Source of the DNA: Acanthaster planci
Lineage: Eukaryota > Echinodermata > Asteroidea > Valvatida > Acanthasteridae
Reading direction: 5' to 3'
NCBI RefSeq assembly: GCF_001949145.1
Contig: NW_019091458.1
Coordinates: forward strand, 398,637-460,636
Length of the DNA stretch: 62,000 nucleotides
This document shows, one piece after another, positions 36,807 through 50,400 of this stretch. Position numbers and translations under genes: made by a program. Every line of letters starts with the position of its first letter. Within the stretch, counting starts at the first letter, position 1. Under the pieces are notes generated by a model. The model did no database searches. It had not been told where the DNA came from and was given only the letters and a program-made list of their open reading frames with translations.

Positions 36807-38498
36807 GATCAGGAGCACAAGAACTATCATTTTCTATTGAGAAACAATTCTCCAGTTTTAATTCTCTGCCAAGTTTACCTACTCATTTACAAAATGCAAT
36901 CAGTCTACATTTGTTAAAAGTGACCATTTCTTACATCAGAAATCCACGTGAAACAATGCATTTAGCACATGCATAATGCAAACATCAAGAAAAGCCCGTT
37001 ACAACTAAATGAGGGAAAATTTCATTCGTGGCTTTCATTCCTCAAGTCTTACCATTTTACATTTGTTGATTTTTTTTTTTTTTTTACATTACGATGCCAA
37101 CAAATTGTTAAATACAGGACAGGACAAACGGAATGGTGAAGATTCGAGGTGGAAACACTTAACCATTAATAAAATCTGTGTGGCCAGTGAACTCCAAACA
37201 AGCTACAGCACGCTGTTGGCAACTTCAATTGACTGTCAGGGTAGTTCAGCCAAGGTATTTAAAAACGTTTGTCAAAATGACCAAATGGACATGTGAACTC
37301 AAGGAGCAAACATTACAGCTTCACTTTCTGTAACAAAATTTATCACTGACATCAAATATATTGTAATGGCAGAGAATGCAACTTCGTGAAGTCTGAGATG
37401 AATTGCCTGGACAGTTAGCCGACATGAACAACACAATGAAGGCTTTCGAAAATCAGTAGGAGTTAGGATTGTCACAAAAACTTGCACACGTCACTGATAA
37501 GAAGCAAACATTAAGTAGAAAGCAAACAAGGACAGCTGCACAACAAATACTGCACCCATGCATGCTAGAATAGAATACAACAAAACACTAGGACCCTAAA
37601 GGACTGGGACTTTAGTCAGATACTCTGGGCCACGTAATAAATAGTCCTATCCAGTACATTTTAGCCATTTCAAATCTTACTCAGTACACTAGGTGCCACA
37701 CAACTACACGGCTCATGCAAAAGACGAGAAAGGGACATGAATGTACACCACTGGAATAATAAAATACTTAATGTATGTATATACAGGAGGTGGAAAAATG
37801 GTGAAATGCTTTCGAAGTTTTACAAGGCCCTTTTTAATACATGGTCCTAACAGTAACTGCTGAGAGACGAAACTTTGTAGAGGGTGGAATTTTGCTTTCG
37901 TGTATTTTTCCTAATTTCTTGCCTATTCCTATGAGGGTTAAAATTCCAATCATTTTTCGAGGAGGGGGTTTCCATCTTGATACCAACACGCTCCTTAAGC
38001 ATTATATACTCGATGTGACCCATGGGGGTACAAATGACAGTATGTACATATCATCTACACTTTCAGTAAAAATATCCACTTCGCAACTTGAAACGTTCGT
38101 AGCATTTAATCGGGTAAACACCTGTAAGCGTGCAACTTGTAATTCAGAAACAGAGAAGAAGTTGAAAGCTGCACTGGGCTTTCTGCAGAGTTTTTCAATT
38201 TGTATAGGTTTGCGTGGGAAGTTAAAAAAACTAGGGGATCAGGAAGATGTTGATCTCAATAACATGCCTAGATCTGTTGAAACTGGAAACATTTGGAGTT
38301 TTCATTGTGAGAATAGCCAGGGATGGTGGGAAGGCTGGTCTGTGTTGTGGTAAGTGGTCGACTGAGGGGACAACAAATGATGAATTCCAAACCAAAACTG
38401 GAAGACCACTTTAATATCGGTTTGTGATCAGCGCGGAGCTCCCCCCCCCCAAAAAAAACCAAAATTCCTCCGCTGCTGTGCTCCGGCAGAGGAGCTTT
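36807..38498. other. Tail-to-tail interval between the sialyltransferase gene and TOP2
   Basis: This should hold the TOP2 3' UTR on the minus strand. I see no canonical AATAAA for TOP2; ATTAAA variants lie at 37838-37833 and near 38413. A T(15) run is at about 37071. The longest open frame, 37841-38353 on the plus strand, has no recognisable similarity. Confidence 0.4.
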
Positions 38499-41400
38499 TC
38501 AAAAGTCGTCGTCGTCATCCGAGTCGTCGCCAAAGTTGTACTTGACGGCCGGCCTGACTCGTCCCCCTGCGCGGCCGGTAAGCTTCGGGGCCGGGACCTC
38601 CACAGTGTCCGTCTCGTCAACGTCGAAGGCATCGTCATCCTCCGAGTCAGAGAAATCAATTTTCCTCTTTTTGGGCTGCAGGAAATGAAACCAAATCTCA
38701 ATGAATCTTTGGTAACGCTAATTTCAGGACAATATGGAAGAACTGCAACCTATGGTAGTTATTCTTATCACAAGTCAATAGTTTGGGACTTTTTTTAACT
38801 TCCAAAAGTTTTGAAGTAATGTGAAACTCTTTTTTGCTACAAAGGTCAGATAAATACGCCCTGTGGAGCTAAAAATGAGCAAACAATTCTAACAGAAGAG
38901 GCTCACACTGTCCAAGACTGGTCTTCACCTCAAGCCTGCTTATAGTTTGGTTTACATGGCAGTATGGAGAGCCTGAAGCTATGGATGATACCTACCTTAG
39001 CTGCAGCCTTTTTGGTGGATGTTTTCTTGGCAGCTGGCTTCTTGGGTTTGAAGTCTGAGGAGTCATCGTCAGAGGTAGTCTTAGACTTCTTGGCAGCTGG
39101 CTTCCTTGGTTTGGGAGCCGCTGTCAAAATTTAACAGCCATTTAAAAGAGGAGTTAGGATCTGCTGCAAAATGTGACACAAAGTCTTTTTTCCTAGTCAC
39201 AACTGATCACCAAGACGTGTGATATCAAGTTCAGTGAATGTCACGTGCTGGCAGACTACTAAAGAACAAACAGCACTATAATCAACATTTATCATTAGCG
39301 CCTTGATTCAAGACCAGTGTTGTATTTGAGTCCATCACAAGCTCCCTGCAAGTCCCTGTAAGTCCATCACAAGTCTATCACAGGTCATTCAGTCCTAGGC
39401 CAATTCACAAGTTATTCAATTGAGATGTGACAAAAGCATTCTTTTGTCATTGTTCGCCCTTTGCCAGGAGCAAAGTGAGTACCTTTCGCCTTGGCAGGCT
39501 TCTTGGTGGCAGCATCTTGGCTGTCGTCATCATTGCTGCTCTTCTTGGACTTGGAGGGCTTGTTGATCAGCTCTAGGAGGGTCTTCTGCTTGGAGGCTGT
39601 GAGCAAGGACACAGAGGGGAGATGTGTAAAAGCCAACACAGGCTGTGGTATTCCGACTGTGTCAATAACATGACACAGTCTTCCACATGGCTATGTGTAC
39701 TGGAACTGGGTACCGGAGTGGCTTCCAAGTTACAAAATGGGTATTCCCCAATCAAGTGTACAGATTACATAGTAACTCTTGAAGATGAACAAAATAACAG
39801 GTTTTAAGATTTTTTGTGGGGAAAAGGGTTCAAGGCTAAGTGGAATGCTCAGATTCCACGCTTAAGTCCAAGCATTGTTTATGAACATTTGAGGTCAGAC
39901 AAGACTGGCAACATGAATGCATTTTTCATGCATGCGTTTTCTTTTGAAAAATCATGAGTAAGGCTCCTCAACTTTCCTCTTGACCTTGTCAAGCAAACCG
40001 ATTTTATTCAAATTCAACTGACAAATTTTCCTCGCATGAGTCTTGTTCTTTCACCTTTTGGTTTAGCTGCAGGTTTCTTGGCTGGTGGAGAGACTTTGGC
40101 CTGCTTTGGCGGTGACAATCCACTCTCCGATTCATCCCCAGAGCTCAACACCACTGGGCCTGTTGACAAGCAACACAAAAATACTAAAAATCAGGTAAAG
40201 TAATCAGTGTTCTGAAAACAATGCTCTCTTAAAAATGGCTTTCCAAAGTAATTTGAAATATAAGGACCGCACTGATAATATGCACTGTAACGCATGCAAA
40301 GGGCACAAAGAAGATGACAGGTTGAGGTGAACAGTGTCCACTTCTGAAACTGAAATCTCATTTACCTTCTCTTATTTCACAGCCAGAACCTCAGAAAATA
40401 AGCCAAAATTTCATCTTCTCAATCTCATTACTGTAACTGGTACACACCTGTCTCAGAGATGCCAACTTTTCAAAATGAAAAAGTGTAATCCTGTCGCACG
40501 ATATCAAATTACCCATTATACATTTCAACAGAAAGACATTCAAACCCTGTGAGTTGAATTTATTGTAATAAAAGCTGCCTTTTAATGCGTTTTTCTTTTT
40601 CACATGGTTCTCGATATCGTAAGAATAGGGCAATATTTATGACAGTTACACATATCACAAAAAACGTAACCTTCTCCGCGTCAACACATGGCAATTACGA
40701 CCCTTTTTTGGTGTACTTGTGAAACGATGACGATGTACATGTATAATACACGAACGTATGTACACAATCCCGTTGTCTATGAAGTGCAAATCGTGCCTAT
40801 TCACCCCCAGTTCATCATGGCCCTAATTGGGGCAAGCAGGTGGTTTGACCTCGTCGGTTTCCAATGCTACTCACACACACTCTACGTACAAACTGTGGAA
40901 TGCCAGTGACATATTTCTGATGTGGGCATTACAAGGCCTGCTCCAGGCTAGATTACATGGAGTTTTATACACAACTGTATGGCTTTGCACCATGGAGTTG
41001 GAAATTGTAAAAATCAGACTGAACAACTCGTAAAAATTCCACCTAAATCATACAAGTTGGCATCTCTGCTATCTACAATCCCAGATGCTGCACAGCTTTG
41101 CTCTGAGTCTGACTAGAGTTCTTATCTAGTCAATCAAAGATCAAATCACAAATCAAAAGTCAGGTCACAGGGAACAATGAACACGAGAGCACTTCTCACT
41201 AGACTTTGAGATGGAACAACTCATTGGCAAACGTGATTTCAAGCGTTCCCCACCTTTCGCTTTGGGCTCTCCGACATCCATCGCCGCATCATCGCTCTCA
41301 CTGTCACTGACCAGCTTGGGCGCCGCTCTCTTGACCGGCCTCTTGACAGGGGAGGAGGAGAAACCGTCTTTATCTTCTTTGTTGTTGTCGTCGCTCACAT

Positions 41401-44400
41401 CATCCAGGTTGAAAGTAGGAGAGACTCTTGGAGATGCATCATTATCATCATCACCATCTTCGTCGTCGCTGAAAGAGTACTTGGCTTTCTGAGCTGTAGT
41501 TTAGTGCAGATAAATGGAGAAGCAAACTCCGATAACATTTCAGGACACAGTAAATGCCAACAACAATTTGAAAGTAAAACAGAAATCAAAACTTGATTCT
41601 AAAATAGGTGTGCAAGTGGGTAGTCAGAAAAAAAATGAAGAAATTCAAAATTGTACAAGCGTTGCCACGGCATTGTTGGATTTTTAATACGAAAGATACA
41701 AGTCCCAAAACACCCCAGAATACCGGCCGATTCCATGCCTGCTTGGAGAGCATTTCTCTCATCCTCACAAAGCTGTCCAATCAACGATTGTTTTCAGTGA
41801 GGTTTGGAGTAGGTTTCTTTATAAAGACGGGCACACTTCAAACATTATACATCAAAGTTGCTCTCAACGTGATTTACTGACTGGTCCGTGCATGAGCGTA
41901 CGGTCAGTAGGAGAAATCAACACCGTTCAGAACCACCGATTTAATTCATATTTTGAGAAAACGCATCCAATTTTCATGCGATTGTTGGAACATCAATCGG
42001 TGTTGGAACATCCACAAAACATCAGCAGAAAAACTAGTTTTGGCACATGCGCCTTCAATAGGGAACTTGGTGCTTTTCAATGGGAATTTGTTGTATTCCC
42101 AGTAGGAACACACATGCATAGACCTCACAGGGATTTTCAGTGATATAACTCACGAGATGCATTATAGTGACATCAATATTACCGAATATCAAGTAGACGG
42201 ATTCTTTTAGAGTTCTAATTTGCCGAGAATTGAAATGTTTGTGGCAAGAAAGGGAGTGGGACAGGACAGGAGGACAAAGGAACTTACTGGTTGCTCTTCT
42301 GGAAACGGGTTTCTGTACTTCCTCCACCGGCAGGTCCAGGTCCGAATAATTCAATGAACCGTCTAAGTCTGATTCAGAGTCAGAGTCTGAGAAGGAACTG
42401 CCCTTTTTCTTGGACGCTGCCTTCTTCTTGGCCGCTGGTTTGAAACCTAGTGTCTTCTGCTTGAGGGTCTTAGTGCTACCTGAACAAACAGGGAAAAAAC
42501 AGGAGGGCTTATTGAGTTCTGGTAAAAATGGAAACACAGATTTATTTGCTGAAATAGTGTTTGAATTTGTTCAATTTGCACGCTCCTGAACATGTAGACA
42601 ATAAATTTAGATAAATTAATATTCAAAAGGTTGAGAATAACTACTGGAAATGTTTTGAATCTACAAAAGCACATTTTGAGATTTTCAATCATCATGCTCT
42701 CTTACAACAGTAAGTTGTAGGTCAAAATTCAATTTAACTGAGGAAAAGCCTCAGCAACAAACTTCGCTTCTAAGATCCAACATATTTTGCGCTGGTGCAT
42801 TTAACAAGCTAGTGAGTTTTAATCACTCAAGGATATAGAATCTGCTTTGGAGAGGGGAAAACAAGCCCTCCTGTTACCCAGGTGGACACTGTACATTCAA
42901 CACAGCACCACAAAATAAATACCCACAAATTGGATACTTTTCTCAAGATAGTTTTATTGGAGGAGTTAACTTGAATGTTGTCTTCACAGTATCAATTTTT
43001 GTATAGCACCTACATTGCACAGTTCATTTTTAACGACACTTTCTTATAGGAAATGTGGGGATCCACTGAAAGACACTTTAATAATTTGATTTTTCCTAAA
43101 ACAGCATATTGGCATATTTGTATGGCAATACTCCCCAAACGTTAGTCATTTGCTGAATTTTACAATAATCAAATCAAATGACAGTTATGATAAATTAAAC
43201 AGAATTCGGAATGAGAAAAATCCATTCATGACTCTTCCTATTATTTACAAAGTTGGCCTAGCGGTTGGCGTACTGGTTCTTTCCTAGCCTCCCGCCTCAG
43301 AGGCTTAGTTTCCATTCCCAGCTTGATCCACATGTGGATTTGGTTTTCAGTCCCTACCTGATTCGGTGGGTTTTACCCAGAATATTCCTCTGGGGTTTTC
43401 CTCCCACCTCTAAAACTGTAACTGCTTCTCAATGTCTCCTCTCTCCAGATGTGGGCCGTTTGGTGGCTGCCTGCAGCTCCCTTGTATGCCTTCGACCCAA
43501 GTTGTAAATCATTGGAAAGCAGTGCTGTGCACTGATCGGAGATTACCCTCAATAAAGATGGCATAAACAAGTTTTCCCCTCAATATCCTTGTACAAGCTG
43601 AACTGCTACAGTGCAGCTCTAAAGCTTGCAATCAGAAGTTATCGGATATATCTGACATATTGCACGGCACATCCAAGAAGATGCCGAGACAGTGAGGTAA
43701 TATTCCTGCTGAATAGGGGACCTTTAGCACACACAGCAAAGGAGGACTGTCCTACAGTCTGATATCTATGTTGCTGCAGCTGCAAATTTGCAACAGCTGC
43801 GTAACTGGTGTGGTTCCTCAACTCTGATTGGCAAAAAACACCTGTATTTTTGAGTTCTGAGGAATGATGACGCATCGAAATTGGATTAGAACCGAAGCAG
43901 TCACGTAAACAGCTTTTACATCTAGCAATGGTTTGTATTAATGCACATCCATCACTGACGCTATTGTCAAAAATACAGGGGGTCGCAAGGGCACACCGAC
44001 AACTGTACTGGCAAAATGATTCAGCAGAATGTGATGGAAAGAAATGCTGGCTGTGAGCCGGCGGCAAGCTTGGTGCTGCCGTGCTGTAACCCCTACGGGG
44101 TACCACCATCAATGCTGTCCCAGTCTCTGGGCCCGTACCGTTCCTGGCGACCGTCTTGGTGCCCTTGGCTGCCAGGCGCTGCATTAGGGACATGGGCTCC
44201 TTCTCTGCGCTGTCGTCCAGGCTGCCCGTGTCCTCCCCGTTTTCCATCTTCTTGGTTTTCTGCGGGAAGAGGAAAAAGACACTGCAAAGGGTCTGAGTCT
44301 ACAACTTGGTCACACATAGCTCCCAAGTAACAGCACGATCATAGTTCAGAGTCACAATCAAATTATGTACCTCATAACAGATCACTTTACAATTAACAGG

Positions 44401-47400
44401 GAATCAATGATGCTAAAGAAAACACAGTCATTTTTACACCCATCAACTGTACCACTAAGTAATGTACCTAGCAGACTTTGTGCACACAATATGTCAGTTT
44501 TTGAAATGGCACGACTGATGTATTTTTTTACTTGATACCTGTGATGAACTTATTGCTTAGGAAAGACCTGTTCTCCCTTGAGAGAATAAAATGAGAACAT
44601 GTACAGTTTTAGAGGTTTTTAGAGTGTTTTCCACACTTGTAAAAAAACAAAATATAAGGTTTATATCTCTGTTCTGTCCTCTGTATCAAATAAGAAACCT
44701 GATCAATTAAAAATAAATAGGAGGGGGAAACTCCAACACATTTCCAAGATGGAATCTTTATCCCATGCAACAAATGTCAAGGAACAGAGAGAGATGCCCC
44801 ACACTAACACCTTGCTTTCTACAAGATCTTTTTAAAAATTTGTCGGTCAAAGAAGCTACACTTCTCAAAAGTTTCCAATTTTCTTTAATCTGAGAGACCC
44901 CCCCGCAAAAAACAAACCAACAAACCCTCATTCCTTTGGGTAACCACTTCATTCTTATTTCTATCCTTACCATTTTGGTCCAGAAACTCAACACTTTTTG
45001 TGGGGAGAGGCAGGCCGATCTGAGTCCATGTCTGAGAAGGCCTTCAAACCTAAACCTACGTCAGCTGTCAGCATCTGCCCACAAATTCAGACCTAGACTA
45101 AGACACAAGATCTGGGCACAGCCCGACTCACCCGTGCCCTCTTGGTGGCACCGTCTCCCCCGGCTGCCCGAGAGGTCTTAGCCACGGCATCGATGCGGGG
45201 CACCACCCGGCGGCCGTAGGGGGACGGCATTGTCTCCTGCTTGGTGATCAGCTTCTTGCGAGGCTTCTTGGCTCCCTTGGTGGCAGCAGCATTGGTCACG
45301 CCCATGGCCTCGTCATCGCGCTCCTGCTGCTCAACGACCTAAACGGGAAAAGTTCACTGATGTCCATCCTCAGGATTCCATAGTCTTTCAACCATCTCAC
45401 AGCTTTCATATAGAGCACCAAAGTGAATACGTCACACGCACAATTATGTGTGTAAAGGGCATTAGTGCAAGAACCAGCACGTGAACCACCATGCACGTGT
45501 ACTCCATGGGCTTGCATTGCACTTCCTGGTTCAAAATGGCGTCACACTTCGGTACTCTACGTCTACAGGTGAACATGCCTCACAATACCTTCCTTTCTGA
45601 ACAGTGTCTGGACATCTGAACACAAAAGCACTGCACAGTGCACATGGAGACTATCAAAAGGGGGGCCTAGAAAATCAGAATGTTGCTCTTCATATGGAAT
45701 GCTCCCTAAGCGAGCACTGTGTATTTCTGTTAAAAATTCACTGCATGTCCATCTTGAAAGTGGCACTCCCAAGTAAGCTTACACATAAGGAACTACTGTC
45801 TCAGCACTGTTTATTGTTCTCAGCTGAAGGAGCAATGTTCTTCAGCACACCCATCGTTTGAGATGCTACCTTGCATGTGCCATACTTCAATGCCAAAGAC
45901 AAATGACAAAGTAATTTTCCTTTGAATACACAGACACAAAGCGAAAATAATAACTGTGAAATACACAAAGGGAAGAGTTTCAAGAGGAGTGGGTCCGCCA
46001 GTAGCAGTCACTGCTCCACAGAGATTCCAGCTCACTTAATATATTCAAAGAGTCAATTGAATTTCCTGTGCCGCAGTCAATGCAACTGCAGTCTGTTTCT
46101 CTTAAATTTTTAAACATTTTAATTTTTAAGTTCAAAAAGCCATTTCCTCTCTAAGTGATCCCTGTTCACCACTTCCCACGTTGTATCTTGTAATTGGCTA
46201 CATGGTGTTTCAGGTTTAATTGCTTCTGGCTAGCACCCCCAAACAGAGATATTGACAAATGGGAAGAGCCACCAACATAGGGCTGGGTAGCTCAGTCTGT
46301 AGAGAACCTGGTACGATATTCCAGAGGTCACAGGTTCAAATCCCGCTCCAGTTGATTTCTTTGTTCATCTTCATAATCATTTATAAGCGCCTAGTCAATT
46401 TCCCCATGTAGTTAGTTTCAGAATTTGTAAAAACATGATGCCTTCCAGTTAGAGAATTTTCAGTGTTACAGGCAAAACCACTGACAGTAGAAGGTTGACA
46501 AGTTCGGCCTTCAAATGTAGAAATTCTTTGAGAATTTGCATAACTTGTTTTTCATTCAAAGCCAATCAGAAAGACAAAGTGGACAACTCCATTATCTGAT
46601 GGGGTTTGGACGTATGAAGTCTGCCCTTACCTCTAACTGCTGCTCAAAAGCTTCCAGGTCTTCTTTCCACAACATGGTCGGGGACTTCCTCCTGAGTTCT
46701 GCCAGCTCTTTGCACTGACAAAGAAATGATAGGAATATTGATGTTTTACAGGGTAGCTGCAATTTGTTCGAATACAAACCTTCAAAATACATCTTTGCGT
46801 CATAATTAACCTAATTTTCAACTTTTGTTTCGCTATTACCGCCTTTTTGGTTTTTATGCTAGTGAAATTTTCATATTCATGAGCTAATCTACAATGTCAT
46901 CTCACAAAGAAGCCTCATTGTTACGTTGATTTGTTCACAAAAAGTCCTGCATTTCTGTAGATTTTCCAGGATTTGGGTCACTTTTCATAGCTGATCCATT
47001 GTTCTTTATGTGCATAGCAATGAGAAAGCATCAATCCCTCTCTCAGAAATGTTTTCAATTGGTATATTCTGGGTTCACAATTTGAACAGAAACACCTATG
47101 CACTGAGTCATGTCTTTCCTAGATGACTTCACAGCAACAGCGCCCTCATTTCTTCGAGAAAGCATGGATGATTTTAATGGTTTAAAAATATGCACTTTTC
47201 AGTGCATTTAGCCAAATAGGAATGTATAAGAGTTTCCATGCATTGAAGAATAAAAACGTGCAGAAAAACTGCGTCTAAGAACAATTCATTGCAGCTACAC
47301 TTTAAAGTTTGTCTTGGTAAAATCGGTTTGTTTGTTAGCCAACAAGCACTAAATAGAGTCTATGTAGAATCTTTGCCAGTGTTCGCATTCAGAAAAGTGA

Positions 47401-50400
47401 TTTCAACACACATTACCAAAATGTTTGCTTTTAAAAGCCCAATTACAATTGACTGCATGCCCACATAGCCTGTTTTGAAAACCTCACGAATTATGGGCAA
47501 TTCACAATAGTGCGCCTCCAAGAGTTTCAACGTGTTGGCCAATTACAATGCTTCTTGTCAACTCTTTCCAAACGCACACTGGGTCAACAGATTTTACGCC
47601 CTGTGATTGGCCAACACGGTGCAAACTTTTGAAGGCGCACTGTTGTGAATCGCCCGTATTGTAACCACCATTAGATACAGAAAAGAACCCCACCTTATTG
47701 TCCCTGTTCTTGAGCAGGTCGTCCTTCCTCTCTCGTGTCAGGCTCCACAGGGGCATCCCCAGCAGGTAGTTGAAGTCAGGCCCAGCCGACGAGGAGGCAG
47801 TGGACACCTCACTCAGGGCGTCGTCCTCTGCCTCCGAAGGCCCGGTTACCTCCTCCTCTGCCTGCAGCTTGTTCTGGGCCTCCTTCCAGATCTTGACCGG
47901 ATCCGAGTCGTAGCCCCGGTGCACCAGGGTGGAGATCATTTCTTTCTTCTTCTTGTTTTCTAGAGTTGTGCAGAGACGAGAGGGGGGTCAAATAGAGGGG
48001 GGGAGTGGGTATCAGTAACTGAAATAAATCGGCCTGGAATCCCTGACAGCAGGGCCAATCATAAGGTACTGCTTAACCACTCGCCAACAGTATTGTTCCA
48101 TTTTCAAGATGTATTTTTTGCGTTGGGGAGATGTTAATTATATATAACGGTTTTGCCCTTACCCAACGTATATTAATAAGCACCGTANNNNNNNNNNNNN
48201 NNNNNNNNNNNNNNNNNNNNNNNNNNNNNNNNNNNNNNNNNNNNNNNNNNNNNNNNNNNNNNNNNNNNNNNNNNNNNNNNNNNNNNNNNNNNNNNNNNNN
48301 NNNNNNNNNNNNNNNNNNNNNNNNNNNNNNNNNNNNNNNNNNNNNNNNNNNNNNNNNNNNNNNNNNNNNNNNNNNNNNNNNNNNNNNNNNNNNNNNNNNN
48401 NNTATATAAGTATTGTTCCACTTCAAAACCTGTCCTAGCCAGGGTATTATTTTTGGCCGAAATTACTGACTTCTAAGAATAAGATGCAACCACTATCCTC
48501 TCAAAAACTCGGACTTTCCAAATTTTGGCCCTTGGTGATCATTTCTTCAAGACTTGTGTGACATTTGTTGCCACATCATCAAACGATCAACTTCCAAGGA
48601 CTAGTTTATGGCTCTGTGTGTGTACAAATTCGGTGGGAGTCACCCAAGTATAGGAACAAGAGCAGGCATCACCTAGCACTACATGCAGAATTTGCTAGAG
48701 TGTGTTCAGACGTCCTCTGTGTTACAATGCAGGAAATCCCTGTCTGTGTACACATCGCATGAAGCGGTTGACAGCTGTGCCAACAGAGCTTCTGTCTATT
48801 GTACGGAGCGCCACTCTGTTACAAGACGTAAATCTGGTCTTACAAGAGAGCCCAACCCCAAGTGCCAGGTTTGGGCTCTCAGAAACATCCCTGGACACTC
48901 GTCAGAAGCAGAGCCCTGATCCAAAACGTTGAGAGGACGGTCTCCACTCACCGATGACGACCGTGCCCTCGATCTTCTCCATGATGAAGCGAGCCTGGTT
49001 GTTGAGCCTGCTAGCCTCCGCCTCCAGCATGCCCTCCTGGTAGTCCTTGCGGCGCTGATACAGGGCCAGCCGCACGGCGTAGAAGTCCTTCAGGATCTCC
49101 AGTACGTCGTTGTACCGCTTGATACAGCCGTGCTGGTCAAACAGGACCTGGACAGATAGGGGGAGCAAGCTTCACTAGTCAGTTCCTACACAATACAGGG
49201 TACAATTTACGTTTCGTTTGCTCGGCAAAAAAGGTTTGAAAAGCTCTTGTTATAAATCTGTTACCAACAGCAAAAAAATATGTGGAATCTGTAATGAAAT
49301 TGCTGCAATAAAACCCATTTTGAAATGTCAGATGCAACATCCTTGAGGATTAAACCTCCAACGCAAGAGGAAGAGTAACTTTTTCAAGATTATGCTGGTC
49401 AAAAAAATTTGGAAAGAGCTAGTAACACAATAACAAACAACAAATTGGAATGAAATTGAAATTGACATGTCACAGTAACTCAAATACATTCCTTACTCTA
49501 AGCCATGAAAAGGAACTATTATTCTGTTCCTGTCATGCTTGTTTTGAACCCCCCCAAACAAGTAGGGGTGCTAAACCCAACCTGTTTTAATCTTGACCTT
49601 TGACCTTATCCGCGCATTGGGTACACCGTCACAAACGGGACTTGAGGGATAACCTGCACAGTCCTGAAAACTCACCATGCTGTTTGCTTGGGATATTGTG
49701 TTCTGCAGGCGGAAGGCCTTGTGCAAGCCCTCGTGCTCAAAGTTCATCAGCTTCTCCTCGCTCAGCTTCACCAAAAACTTGACGGTCGTGTCCGTGTGGT
49801 ACTCTTTGTAGTCCCTGCCAGAGAGGAAGGTAGAGTGAAACAAAAGTTGCCCATAAGAGCACGGGTAGCGCACCAGGCGGTTGAACCATAGCTCCCTCTT
49901 CAGGTGAATACCAGGGAGCCATCCTGAAAACCTTTCCACTTTCCTTTATGTAGGAATCTAATCGTGCATTCTGTGTTCTTACCCTTTCAAGAGGCATCAA
50001 ATACCATGCATGCTAAAAACGGCTGCCTATATCCGGGTCATTCCATGTGGTTGGGGCACAATTTGTGACTATTGTTACATGGGTTCCGTAAAAATGAACA
50101 GCTATTTCCCTGCATGATTCCAAATTGACATTGTTATATACCTCGCAAGGCTGAATACAGAGGTGGGTGTTATTTTCACAGAGTAAATGACCTACTCTAC
50201 GGGTCATGACAGGTGGTAAAAGTTGCAGATGTAAAAAGGACACCGTCACAAATTGTGCTCCAACCTCATGGAATGACCCATCTGGAAAATCCCTTCCAAT
50301 GCCTCCTGGAAGACTTTTGAAGGAGAGATTATTTGGATTACAACTTTTTCATATTTCGGCATTTTTTAACTCAACATTTGGAACTTTTTTTTGAAGGGTG

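Noticed and set aside
37841-38353. 170-codon open frame on the plus strand between the sialyltransferase gene and TOP2
   Set aside because: No recognisable domain, no splice or promoter support, and it lies antisense to the expected TOP2 3' UTR. One frame of this length in 62 kb of AT-rich DNA is not surprising.
41254-41490. TOP2 exon starting at the nearer AG (41488)
   Set aside because: It breaks the reading frame with the previous phase-1 exon; the acceptor giving start 41493 restores it.
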